Shown: positions 21,389-33,266 of the stretch, piece by piece
How positions within the stretch are numbered: position 1 is the first letter of the stretch
How the letters are laid out: every line of letters starts with the position of its first letter
Origin: Curvularia sp. ZM96
Taxonomy: Eukaryota > Ascomycota > Dothideomycetes > Pleosporales > Pleosporaceae
Length of the DNA stretch: 64,000 nt
Direction of reading: 5' to 3'
Assembly (NCBI GenBank): GCA_022457065.1
Contig: JAJGBQ010000003.1
Location: 3,100,001 to 3,164,000 of the forward strand
The notes under the pieces: generated by a model
What the model was told of the DNA's origin: nothing
The model's database searches: none
Seen by the model: only the letters and a program-made list of their open reading frames with translations
Position numbers and translations under genes: made by a program

Positions 21389-22200
21389 TTGGCATATCAA
21401 GAGGGGGTACAGTGTACTTTGGAGTGCTCGTGGTGATGGTTATAGATCAGAGAAGCGAGTCACATTCTGGACTCAGGTTATGTTGGCTTTTCACACGCCG
21501 TGAAGGTTTGAATATGCAGGAAGAGCAGGAAGTGTGGATGGGGAAGGAGCAATGGATTGGCACCTGCTCGCTGCGTTTGCTCTCCCTACGTGATCCCGTT
21601 CTACCACCGCATTTTCGCTACCTACCACTCTTCAAGTGGTTACATATATCACAAAATTACCCATCCTTTCATCAAGCAATTGCTCGACTTAGCCTCATCG
21701 GGTGGGCCTTCTAGCGCAAATAACTAAAAGCTAACAAATAGGTATCTGGGCTGCGAGCTAGGAGGGGCGCTTGTCGGCCGTAGAGCATGAGTTCGATTCG
21801 GAAGGCAGGCGTCGGGCAGCAGGGGCACGTGGGAGTTGATTGCTTGATATTTTGCTTATTTCTTTTGCTCACACACAGCACGACTGCGTAGCATACAAAG
21901 ACCCAGAGGAGTTTGAAAATATGATGAAGAAGTCATAAAAATATCTCATTCAATGACAAATTAGGCCAGATGGGTAGCGTGACTCTATTGTGCATGTATG
22001 GCCAGTCTTGATGTGTTTTCAAAAATGGTCAGTTACATGGCTATACTACATATGAATACATGGAACCTGAACTCGTACAGCAAACACATATGTCTGCGTC
22101 CGTAAACCGGGAGGGTATCATGAGAGGAGAGTATGGAAACGACAAGAAGTGTCCAGGTGGTCAGGTAAGGTCTGTTGTGTGTATGTTCCTGATGCTTCGC
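21389..22200. other. Intergenic
   Basis: About 800 bases between the small hypothetical gene (5' side) and the OPA3-like stop. It must hold the promoter of the former. GAGTTCGATTC near 21790 resembles a tRNA B box but has no matching stem. Nothing else seen. Confidence 0.45.
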
Positions 22201-23033
22201 TTATGAAGTATTTTTTGTAGATTGCTGTTCAGCGACCGGGCCCTCGACTTGAGCTGTTACATCCATGGCGGGAGTAGTTTCCGTAGACTCGGATTTGGTG
22301 GACTCAGGCTTTGTAATCGCCGACTTTGTAAGCTCGGCCTTCTTCTCTTCAGAATTTCCCTTGCCCTCAGTATGTCCCTTCCAAAAGCTCAACAACTTGG
22401 ATGACACGGGCTCAGGGTGCTTTGCCTTGAATTCTTCAAGCTCTGCTTTGACGGCCTTAAGCTCGGCCTGTACCGCCTCTAAATCCTCTCTGATATCGTC
22501 TCTGGCGTTCTTGGCTTTTCTTCGTTGCCTCCACTGCTCCACAAGAATGACGGCAATGCCAACAGCGAAGATGAAGGTTTCGGCGACAAAGTTTGCGCCC
22601 ATCTCAATGGCCTTTTGCTCGGAGAGCGGCCGGATGCGCGGTCGGGCCCTTTCTTCTGCCTTCTTCTTGATAGCCTCCTTCTCCTTCTCTGTAAGCGCTT
22701 CTTCCGCCTTAGTCTGTTCCTCAGTCAAGACGGTAGGCGCGGCCGCCTCCTTCCGTCTGGCCTCTGCCAAGGCGACTTCTTTTTTGATCTGTCGATCTAT
22801 GACAGCGGGGTCCTGGAGAAGGCCAAGGCGCATGCGCATATCGACGCGGTGCAGCCCTTGGGCAAACTTGACGCATACTCGGCGAAAGCGTTCGTGTTCA
22901 TGTGCATTGCGTTTTATGGCGTTCTGGGTCGAGTTAATCGCAATTCCAGAGACGAGACGGCACATCGACGTACAGCTACGGGTTTCGCAAGCGTCCTGAC
23001 GAACAGTGAAGTGACTTTGAGAGTGAGAGACAT
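22201..23033 (-). CDS. OPA3-like mitochondrial protein
   Basis: Minus-strand exons 23033-22974 and 22923-22201 give 260 aa. The N-terminus LKVTSLFVRTLAKPVA followed by NAHEHERFRRVC and HRVDMRMRLGLLQD is the OPA3 signature; the intron sits at KPVA. A hydrophobic segment (about residues 130-150, FVAETFIFAVGIAVILVEQW) is followed by a coiled coil (~155-185). The last ~60 residues are Lys/Glu/Thr/Ser-rich and specific to fungi. Human OPA3 is a mitochondrial membrane protein affecting network shape and lipid balance; its biochemical activity is not settled. Head to head with polo kinase across ~380 bases. Confidence 0.9.
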
Positions 23034-23416
23034 CGCGGCGGTGCTGCAGTTATTGATCGGGAAATGTACAAGCAATAGGCGAACAAAGTTGCATTGCTAA
23101 TTCTACGGGGCAAAACACATGTCGGACGGCGGAAACGGCGCTTCGTGGTGCTGGTCGTGGTAGTTGAGCATGTTTTAGAGCGGGACGTTGGATTTGCAGC
23201 TGCCTGACGACAGCCCGGACATGGCTCCACAGTCGCCGACGACAAGCCGCAGCTGGGGAATTGAGAGCGCAACACGGTACTGTCCAATGCATTGGAGCCA
23301 CATAATAGCCACAGGACGACTAGATCGGATTCGGCCGTGTCCCAGCGCTTTTACGGAATCAGGCCAAAGGTTGATTGTGCACGCAGCAGTGCATGTGCAC
23401 GGATCGGGAAGGAACC
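23034..23416. promoter_or_regulatory. Divergent promoter: OPA3-like / polo kinase
   Basis: A 383-base region separates the two start codons and must serve both. No clear TATA or cell-cycle box was found by eye. Confidence 0.45.
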
Positions 23417-26240
23417 ATGGCCCTAGCAACGGCGCTAAGCCGCTGCGTGTTTACGACCGTCAACACTGCGGTTCCCTCTCATCATCTTCACACTCCATCG
23501 CCAATGTCTGCCTCGACGATACACGCAGATGCCCCGCCGGCTGTGGTGCAGGACCCCGAAGGCCTTCAGTATGAGACAGGAGCGCAACTGGGCAAAGGCG
23601 GCTTCGCCATCTGCCATCGCGCAAAGCTGCTGGGTCACGAGCACCTCGGCAGCAGCACCGTCGCTTTGAAAATTGTCAAATCCAAAATGGAACCGCCCAA
23701 ACTGGCGCAAAAGGTGCTATCTACTTGAAAACGATGGCGGCGCAAGCTGTGCTGACAATCCCAACAGTTTGTGACGGAGCTCCAGATCCACTCGAAGCTA
23801 TCCCACCCCAACATTGTCGAGTTCTTCCGCGCCTTTTCTTTTGAATCAAGCACCTACGTCGTTCTGGAGCTGTGTGAAAATGGCTCGCTGGCCGACGCCA
23901 TCAAGAAGCGCAAGTACTTCACCATGCCCGAGATCCGCCGGTTCATGATCCAAACATGCGGCGCCATCAAGTATCTGCACCAGCGCAACATTGTCCATCG
24001 CGACCTCAAGACCGGCAACCTGTTTCTCGACCGCGACATGAACGTCAAGGTCGGTGACTTTGGCCTGGCCGCATTGTTGGTGTCACAGAGCGACTATGGG
24101 GCGATCCGTCGAACAACCATGTGCGGCACGCCCAACTACCTTGCCCCAGAGGTCCTCGAGAAGACCGGAAAGGGTCACGATGAGAAGGTCGATCTCTGGG
24201 CCATCGGAATCATGATGTACACACTCGCTGTCGGCAGGGCGCCGTTCCATGCTGCTAAGCGCGAAGACATCTACCGAAAGCTAAAGGCGCGCGAATACAC
24301 TTGGCCAGACCTCGCAAAGTTCGCCAACGAAATTACCGACGACCTGCGTGATATCGTTTCTCTACTACTCGTACACGAAGATGAGCGACCGACGCCTGAC
24401 CAGATTGTCGCGCACCCGTTCTTCAAACTGGGTTATATTCCGCTAGAACTGGACAGCGGCTGCACCTCGAGGATACCAAAATGGCCTAAGAATCGCCCAC
24501 CGACTGCCTCGACAATCAGACGCGGATACACCGAGGAGTGGTGGCAGCTTTGCAAGTCGTCCGCTGTCGGTGAATACGAGCCTGGAAAGTCGTTTGGTGC
24601 ATATGGTCGCAGGACGAACAAGACGGTAGCAAGAGACTGCCAAAAGGAGATCGAAGCTGGCAAACAGCCCAACATCCCCTTTGCTAAGGATGTTGTATAT
24701 GTACCTTTCCCTGCGCGTGTGCAGTGGCCGCACCAAGCTCCTGGAGGATTGAGCGAAATATCAGAGGAAAAGGAATCATCACAAGAAGGGCATGCACTTA
24801 CTGAGACCACTGGAAATGACCGAACCAAGGCCCGTGTGTCCAGGAGCTCAAGAAGGGAGCAACCCCCAGTTCAGCCACTCAAGGAAAACGCAGACCCAGT
24901 CGAGGAGCCTGAACAAGCAAACAGGATCCTGGACAAGCAACCGACTCGTCTGAGGGCCGTTCGTAAGATCTCGAACCCTGGTCGCGTCACAGCCAACACA
25001 GCGACTGCGCCTGCACCGTTACGTGTTCCTCGCGAAGCACGAGCGACAACTCGTTTGAGGGCTACGAAAGAACCCGCCAAGGAAACCTCAAAGACATCTT
25101 CAACGGGACTTCCTGACCTGCCGCCACTACGAGTTGTCCGATCAAGCACCCGGGAGAGTGACAAGTCTGAGCCGGCCTCTCAGTCGTCTCAATCATCTCA
25201 ATCATCTCAGTCATCAACTTCGCGAAGTGCTACCCGTTACCGCACCATTGGTGCTGATATGCCTGCAACAGACCCAGTAGCGGTGTTGGCACGTCTGATG
25301 ACCTTCCGCGACAATCTCGAAAGAGTACTGGACAAGAAGCCCACCAAGTCAAGGCGAGATCAGCCACCACAATTGCCATTTGTGGCAAAGTGGGTCGACT
25401 ACAGCCGCCGATATGGTGTAGGATATGTTCTCAGCGACGGCAGTATCGGAACGCTCTTGTCAGCGGAGGAGCAATACCCAGTCACAATTGCATTCGCCAC
25501 GGACGGATACAACCATCTGCGCAAGGCTGGAGGCAACCGGGAGCTCGCCAAAAGCGTGGCATTGAACTACTACACAACAGTCAAGAAGGATCGAGGGCTA
25601 TCGCAGATCGAAGTGCTCGATTCGCGGCGCGTCGAGGAGATCCGCACAGTTTGGCACAAGTTTGGAAAGTACATGTGTGCAACGTTTGGCGACGAGGAGA
25701 AACCGCTGCGGAAGGATCCCCGTGTTAACTTTGTCCGCTTCTATCAGCGATTGGGCAATGTGGGGATCTGGGGGTTCGACGATGGATCATTCCAGGTGAG
25801 CACCTTTGCGCCTTTCCCTCAAACACGAAACTAACAGTTGCCAGTTTAATTTCCCCGACCACACTAAGCTTGTTCTTTCGTCAGACGCTGGATACGGACA
25901 CTTTTTGTGCCTTCCACTTGACGCAACATCTCTCCTTGAAGAGACGGGCAGTGTGCCTTGGAAGCATGTCAAAGCCCGGGCCAATCTACGCGGCTCTCTG
26001 CAGCAGCTATTGTATGGTTCAGCGGACAAGGAAGATAGCTACAAGGAGCTCACGGAGAGCAACCTCTTGCGGGCGAAGATCGAGTTCATCTACGCCGTAG
26101 TTGTGGAATGGTGCCAACAAGGAGGACTTGGATGCCTGGTAGACCCCAAGATCTACTCCTGGGGCGGCCCTCAGCTTGAGGAATCTAGGCGGTTAGACTG
26201 GGCGAGTGTCGGGCGTTTTGGTGGCGATGTTTTCTCATGA
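23417..26240 (+). CDS. Polo-like kinase
   Basis: Mitotic Ser/Thr kinase (yeast Cdc5, Aspergillus PlkA). Exons 23417-23713, 23768-25795 and 25845-26240 give 906 aa. Kinase landmarks: glycine loop LGKGGFA (58-64), Lys85 in VALKIVK, HRD (176-178), DFG (196-198), and GTPNYLAPEVL. A long basic and Ser-rich linker follows (~350-600). Polo box 1 starts at WVDYSRRYGVGYVLSDGS (~638) and polo box 2 runs through FVRFYQRLGNVGIWGFDDGSFQFNF to about 850. The start at 23417 has ideal context (ACCATGG); a second in-frame ATG at 23504 would remove 29 residues. The long linker and C-terminal extension beyond PB2 are usual in filamentous fungi. Confidence 0.95.
25178..25216 (+). repeat. 9-base tandem repeat coding SQSSQSS in the polo kinase linker
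   Basis: Four imperfect TCTCAATCA-type units encode a Ser-Gln-Ser run between kinase and polo boxes. Likely slippage-prone and disordered. Confidence 0.75.
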
Positions 26241-27006
26241 TGACTGAACGATGGCTTTCAGCGTGCAAGCGACGGCGTTTTGCGGACTATTTTGGATTTT
26301 GGGACTTTATTATTACAAGGGCAACAGGCATTTCCCCGGCGTTGGAGTTGCTGGACCTAGTGTTCGCCTTTATTCGAACGCTCATTTACGACCGGTTTGC
26401 ATATCGCGGGGCGTTGGGGTAGTTGTAGCCATGAAGAACGATTCGGTTGTGAATGCCAGTCCTGATGCCTAAGGCGTGACGAAGCGACACGTAAGCGGAC
26501 ACCTGTGTTTACACGCGGCGGCTGTTGTTGTTTGGTGGCAGCAGGTCAGGCAGAAACGCTGCCCAAGAGCCGTAGCAGCAGCCGTGTATGCGCAGTACGG
26601 TGCAGCCGAAAAGGGACAATGTATAGTATAATCGAGCCGTGTCAGAGCAGGCCAGGCAACTGTGTTTGTACCATAATATGCCGCAACAGCTTGCGCGTCC
26701 GACAAGTGGGCTGTGGCTGTGCTGGGGCGAGTGGCATCCCGACGAGCCCGAATGAAGGCTCGCCTTGTCGTGGTCCCTCTCTGACGTTGATCCCCGACTT
26801 CGAGACGATCGCGGCCAACTCACCACACCCACCCACACTTTTGAGCGGCCGCTCCTCACCCCTCCCCCGACCCCGAGCGAGAGCATTTGGCTCTTGACGC
26901 CTATTGACATCATTTCTGCGGTATTCTAAGCGCTGCCGTCCATACGCAACCCCCCACCGCTGGCCGACTCTAGCTACCACTGCCAGCTCGAGATCGGGCA
27001 TCAACC
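26241..27006. other. Intergenic: polo kinase 3' flank and myosin promoter
   Basis: About 770 bases. The last ~200 are CT/CCA-rich, as in leaders of well-expressed fungal genes. No gene supported. Confidence 0.5.
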
Positions 27007-30000
27007 ATGGTACACGGAAAAAGTTCACTCTACACGACGGCACCCAGCTAATCAGTGCCGTGTATAGGGGAAAACCAACCGCGCAGCGCGCAAGGCCGTT
27101 GGTGGCCAGACCGCCGCAAGGGCAGCCCCCAAGGCCCAGTTCGCAACCAAGGCCGTCTTCGAGACCACCAAGAAGAAAGAAGTCGGTGTCTCAGACCTGA
27201 CGCTGATTAGCAAAATCTCCAATGAGGCCATCAACGAGAACTTGAAGAAGCGATTCGAGAATGGCGAGATATACGTGCGTCGACCCGCTTGCGCCAACCC
27301 CGCGCCGCATACACTCGCCGCAACACACTGGGACAGCGACTGACAAGAGGCGCAGACATATATCGGACACGTCCTGGTGTCTGTCAATCCGTTCCGCGAC
27401 TGTAAGAGGAGTCATATGCGCTTGCATATGACCGATTGCTAACAGCTCGCAGTGGGCATATACACCGACCAAGTACTGGAGAGTTACAAGGGCAAGAACA
27501 GGTTGGAGGTGCGACTTACAGGAGCCGAATAGGCATTCAGAACTGACCAAGCATAGGTTCCGCCCCACGTCTTCGCAATCGCCGAATCCGCTTACTACAA
27601 CATGAACGCATACAAGGAGAACCAGTGTGTGATCATCTCGGGCGAGTCAGGAGCAGGAAAGACTGAGGCCGCAAAGCGACTGATGCAGTACATCGCCAAC
27701 GTGTCAGGCGGAAGCAACTCGTCCATTCAGGAGATCAAGGACATGGTGCTGGCCACTAACCCTCTACTCGAATCTTTCGGAAACGCAAAGACGCTGAGGA
27801 ACAACAACTCGTCGCGATTCGGAAAGTATCTCGAAATCCACTTCAACGCTCAAGGAGAGCCAGTCGGAGCAAACATCAACAACTACCTCCTGGAAAAGAC
27901 CCGTGTAGTGGGCCAGATCACGAACGAGCGTAACTTCCATATTTTCTACCAGTTTACAAAGGCTGCTTCGTCACATTACAGAGGTAAGATCTGGCCATAA
28001 TTACTCGGTGAGTCTGCGCTAAGACACTGTAGAAATTTTCGGCCTACAACAACCGCAATCCTACGTTTACACCAGCCGTTCGAAGTGTTTCGATGTTCCA
28101 GGAATTGACGACCACGCCGAATTCAGCGACACGCTGAACGCCATGAAGGTGATTGGATTGCCACAGGCGGAACAAGACAACATTTTCCGAATGCTTGCCG
28201 CTATCCTTTGGTTAGGCAATGTATCTTTCCGGGAAGACGATTCGGGCAATGCAGCCATCGTAGACCAATCCGTGGTCGATTTCGTGGCATACCTTCTCGA
28301 GGTTGACGCTTCGCACGTCAACAAGGCGCTCACGATTCGCGTCATGGAAACAAGCCGCGGAGGACGACGAGGCTCGGTATACGATGTGCCCCTGAACTGC
28401 GCGCAAGCAGGCGCTGTCCGAGATGCACTTGCCAAGGGTATCTACTTCAACCTCTTCGACTGGATCGTAGAGCGCGTCAATGTATCCCTGCAGGCTCGTG
28501 GCGCCACCGCCCACTCCATTGGTATTCTCGATATCTACGGCTTTGAGATTTTCGAGAAGAACAGCTTCGAACAGTTGTGTATTAACTACGTCAACGAGAA
28601 GCTGCAGCAAATCTTCATTCAGTTGACCTTGAAGGCGGAGCAAGAAGAGTACGAGCGGGAACAGATCAAGTGGACTCCCATCAAGTACTTTGACAACAAG
28701 ATTGTTTGTGACTTGATCGAAGAGAAGCGCCCTCCGGGTGTCTTCGCTGCCCTGAACGACGCCTGCGCAACGGCGCACGCAGATCCGACTGCTGCGGACC
28801 AAACCTTCGTCCAGAGGCTTAACGCTCTTTCGTCGAATCCCAACTTCCAGCCTCGCCAAGGCCAGTTTGTCATTAAACACTACGCTGGCGATGTGTCGTA
28901 TGCGATTGACGGAATGACAGACAAGAACAAGGACCAGTTGTTGAAGGATTTGCTGAACCTGCTTGGCCAGAGTAGCAATACTTTCGTGCACACCCTCTTC
29001 CCCAACCAGGTCGACCAGGACAACAAGCGACGACCACCAACTGCTGGAGACAAGATCAAAGCGTCCGCCAACGACCTAGTGACCACTCTGATGCAGGCTC
29101 GCCCGTCTTACATCCGTACCATCAAGCCAAACGAGAACAAGTCGCCCAAGGAATACAACGACTCAAACGTGCTTCACCAGGTCAAATACCTGGGTCTGCA
29201 GGAAAACGTGCGGATTCGCAGAGCTGGTTTTGCGTCGCGTCAAACCTTCGACAAATTCGTGGAAAGATTCTTCCTGTTGTCGCCAAAGTGCTCTTACGCT
29301 GGAGAATACACCTGGACGGGTGATTACGAGACTGGCGCCAAGCAGATCTTGAAGGACACCAATATACCTGCGGAAGAGTTCCAAATAGGAACGACCAAGG
29401 TATTCATCAAAACACCAGAGACCCTGTTTGCTTTGGAGACGATGCGCGACCGATACTGGCACAACATGGCTATTCGTATTCAGCGGGCTTGGAGGAACTA
29501 CCTACGCTACCGGACCGAATGCGCGATCCGAATACAACGATTCTGGCGAAAGCTCAACGGAGGCAAGGAGTTCATTGAGTGGCGTGACCAAGGACACAAG
29601 ATTCTTCAAGGCCGAAAAGAGAGGAGAAGATACAGTTTGGTCGGTTCTCGAAGGTTTATGGGTGACTATCTTGGCATTGGAAACCATGGCGGTCCTGGCG
29701 AGATCATTGCCCAGGCCGTTGGCATATCTTCCAACGAGGAGGTGCCGTTTTCGTGCAGAGCCGAAGTGCTTGTGTCGAAGCTTGGTCGATCGAGTAAACC
29801 GGAGGCTCGTATGCTGATTCTCACCAAGAAGAACGTATACATTGTGAAGCAGGTCATGGTGAATCGCCAGGTTCAGATCCAAGCGGAGAGAACAATACCA
29901 GTGGGCGCCATCAAGTTCATTAGCTGTTCAACTCTCAAGGACGACTGGTTCTCGATAGGTGCAGCCTCACCAACCGAGCCTGACCCGCTCGTCAACTGCG

Positions 30001-31060
30001 TGTTCAAAACCGAGTTTTTCACGCACCTCACCAACGTACTGCGAGGCGCGCTGACGCTCAGAATAGGCGAAACGTAAGTCACTTGTGTTGTAGTCAGAGA
30101 CAAGACTAACGCAGTCACAGTATCGAGTACAACAAAAAGCCTGGCAAACCCGCTCAGGTCAAGACAGTCAAAGACCCTGCAGTACCAAGAGACGATTTGT
30201 ACAAGAGTGGCACCATCCACACTGGCCCAGGAGAGCCACCCAATTCCGTGTCGAAGCCCACTCCCAAAGGCAAGCAGGTTGCTGCAAAGCCCATCACAAA
30301 GGGCAAGCTTCTACGGCCCGGTGGCCCAGGTGGAGGACCCTCGAAGCTCGCGTCTCGCCCAGCGCAACCGAGATCCGTGCCTCAACCTGCTGCTGCATCG
30401 CAGTCCAGGCCTGTTCCAGCACCAGTCGCTGCACTATCGAATGGTACAAGCGCTCAAACACGTGAGGTTTCGGCGGGCTCAGCACGCGCACCACCTCCGC
30501 CCCCGCCTATGCCACAAGCGCGTACTGCACCACCACCTCAACCGAGGGAGCCTCGGTACAAGGCACTGTATGACTTTGCGGGCCAGAGTGCCGGTGAGCT
30601 GAGTCTCGGGAAGGATGAAATCATTCTGGTCACGCAGAAGGAGAGCAACGGTATGTGGATCTTTGCTCCAACGAGAAAGCAAGTGATGAGTCAACAACTA
30701 ACAAAATGAACTGCAGGTTGGTGGTTGGCTTCGCGTCTTGACAAATCTGCATCTGGCTGGGCGCCATCTGCTTACCTAGAGGAAGTTGTCGAACGCACAT
30801 CTGCTCCTCCCCCACCCCCAGCGCCACCCGCTCGCCCCGCGAACGGCAAGCCTAAACCACCTGCTCCACCTGCTAAACGGCCCGCCGCTAGAAAGGCCGT
30901 CAACGGTGATTCTGGCAGAGACAGTGGGTACAGTGGTAGCGGTGGTAGTACCATGGAGAGTGCGAGAGACAGCAGTGGCAGCATCGCTGGTGGACTTGCA
31001 GAAGCATTGAGACAGCGACAAGCAGCTATGCATGGGCGAAAGGCGGATGAGGATTGGTAG
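27007..31060 (+). CDS. MYO1: Class I myosin
   Basis: Actin motor for endocytosis and polar growth at cortical patches. Eight exons: 27007-27009, 27068-27274, 27356-27401, 27453-27508, 27557-27983, 28033-30073, 30121-30650, 30717-31060; total 1217 aa. Motor domain: GESGAGKT P-loop (~133-140), switch II in DIYGFEIF, TEDS-site Ser ~361 in RRGSVYD, phosphorylated by PAK kinases in the family. Two IQ motifs (IRIQRAWRNYLR, IRIQRFWRK), then TH1 membrane-binding domain, Pro-rich TH2, an SH3 domain (YKALYDFAGQSAGELSL..WWLA) and a C-terminal acidic end KADEDW that activates Arp2/3. The first coding exon is the ATG alone: CCATG|GTACAC with a CTAAT branch and TATAG acceptor leads to GKTNRAARKA, the expected basic N-terminus. 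This first exon is the least certain part. Confidence 0.95.
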
Positions 31061-33266
31061 ATTTGATTGTTGAGGGCCATAGTTGGATTCGTCAGGGAAA
31101 GGGAAGAGAGTAACTTGCCGTTGACCAAGTCATTGGTGATGATAACACTTGACCACAGCGTCGTTCAGCTGGTCCATCTAAAGCATACATGATTTTCAAT
31201 AGTCACTTCAAAATCTATACCCATGAACCTAGTTGTTTGACCACATAGCGCTCCACACATGTGGATACGTTTGAGATGAGCCTTGATGTTTGCTTTGGCT
31301 GCGAGGCAGAATGGAAAGTGGTGGGTGGTCGGCCCGACGTCAGTCAATCGAGTTACAGAGACCCAACCTGCTCAGACTCGTATGTGTCTTTCCCCAGTCA
31401 CGGGCGTGCGGATGCATGGATATCAGGGTCAAGTTTCGGCGAGAGTTTCCGTCGCTGACTGATATGAAGCAACGAGGGCCCTCGACATGGATTTTTGTTT
31501 CGGCACATGATTAAAAACTCATTTGGACTCTCCCGAGTATGGGTAATACAAAATTTCCGTGTCTTTTTGTTTTGTTGCGTCAGGGCTGGCTGGGGGGTGC
31601 GGAGGGGAAATTGATCTGCTCAATCTGGCGGTACTTCGGTGCCTTTTTTTATCTGGGCAGAAGGTGTATGCGCATCATTGATTTCCTACCTTACTTCCGG
31701 TGGTGTAACGTAGGCTTAAGCTTGCGATACGAAGGGTGGTTTGAGCGGCGCGCATGCAAGGTTCATGGTTCACGCTTCTCGTGACTGCTTGCTAAAGGGA
31801 TGTAAAGAAAGTCTCGGTCGACATGGAGATATCACTTGGATACACTGTTGTTTCGTAACAAGATACAACAGAGTTTGGTCCAGATGAGGTACCATAGTAT
31901 ATCTTCATATGATGCTCTTGCAGTGATATCTCGCGTAGATTGACTACAGGTCAAGTAGGTTAATGTCGTGTGTCAGGTGAGGCAGGCTTCGATAGTGGAT
32001 CAAAGATGACGACAATGATTGTGATGACTAGATACACCTACGATGGCGCCGTCGTAAGCCATGTGCCTGTACGGAGTACAGGGCATTGGATGCGGTGAAG
32101 TCGTCTGGACTGTATTACTCTCCTCCTCACCGAAAATAAGGATCGACGGCGAGCGCAGGTCTGGCGGAACAACGACCACCGATGCGACGGCTTCCAGATA
32201 CCCGCCATCCGATCATCTGGTCGCATCTTCGATGAACCATAATCAAAGCACCCCGTCGTGTGGCGCACGCTCAAGAGCCTTTGGCAACGTGATATGCAGC
32301 TAACGTGCCAAACGGCTCGTTGGCCCGGTTTCCCGCTAAACATACCCGCCTCCCGGGCCGCAACAACTTCACGACCATATTGTTCCACCACTGATTGGCA
32401 TGCGCCGCAGAAGTGCCATTTTTGACTGCCTAATATGCCTTGCAGAGGGCTGTACAAGTGCCTTGCAGACTAGTCTCGGAAGTTCAGGACCGCCATCACC
32501 GCCGTCCAACAGAGAGGAGGCAACGAATCAATTTCGACGTTGCTGACCCTGGTACACGAAGCTCTCACTATCCTGTCTGTCTCTCTTGCTGCGTGTCATG
32601 CAGTGGTAGGGGTCCACTCGCATGTCACCTGTCCTTGTGTAGCCTGTACACGCAACGCCTGGCTGTATACTTGCTCAAGACACGGGGCATATCGGTGGTG
32701 GGGGCACAATGAGCATTGGCAGCGGTACCGTAGGGCAGGTAACTGTTTTTTGACAAGATAGTCTCCGGTGCCGCCCATTACCAGCCGCACGCCAAGCGCT
32801 AGACTGATACCACACATGAGCCTCCACCCTATCTGCAGATCGAGACGGGTCTGTTGCGTTTCCCTTCGGTTGATTGCCGCCCGCCAGCCAATGGTGCTGG
32901 CGGGACATCTGAGACGTGCGAGCCGTGGGCAAGGTACAAGGCTTGTTTCCAATAGATCCGGTATTCCAGCGTCCTCTCTTTTTTTGGGTCCATGCGTTGG
33001 GGAAGCGATCAACTTACCAACGCTGCGCGAGTACTAAAAGATGACCACGTCCTTCAGTTGACCATCTTGGAGTTGTTACCGCCCTCTCTAGCTTGTTTTG
33101 CCCTGCCATACACGCACGCCCTCCTTCGCTTTCTCCTCATCTGTGTTTATTTTTGAATCGCTCGTTCCCCCCAAGCACTGGTTTGCAAGGTGGTGGCGAG
33201 AAGCGCGGCTATCCGCCCCAGATATCCCGAAGTTATTGGGTTAATAATTCGGCTTTTGGATCATCA
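31061..33266. other. Large intergenic region upstream of the beta-glucosidase
   Basis: 2.2 kb. Frames at 32038-32457 and 32596-33012 (minus) overlap plus-strand frames of similar length, show no domain and look like chance. The last ~170 bases before 33267 are CT-rich leader-like. No repeat or element seen. Confidence 0.45.

Noticed and set aside
21790..21801. tRNA B-box-like GAGTTCGATTC
   Set aside because: The flanking five bases on each side do not pair as a T-stem, and no A box or acceptor stem fits.
32038..33012. Two minus-strand frames of ~139 codons upstream of the beta-glucosidase
   Set aside because: No domain, no splice pattern, and plus-strand frames of similar size overlap. Treated as chance.
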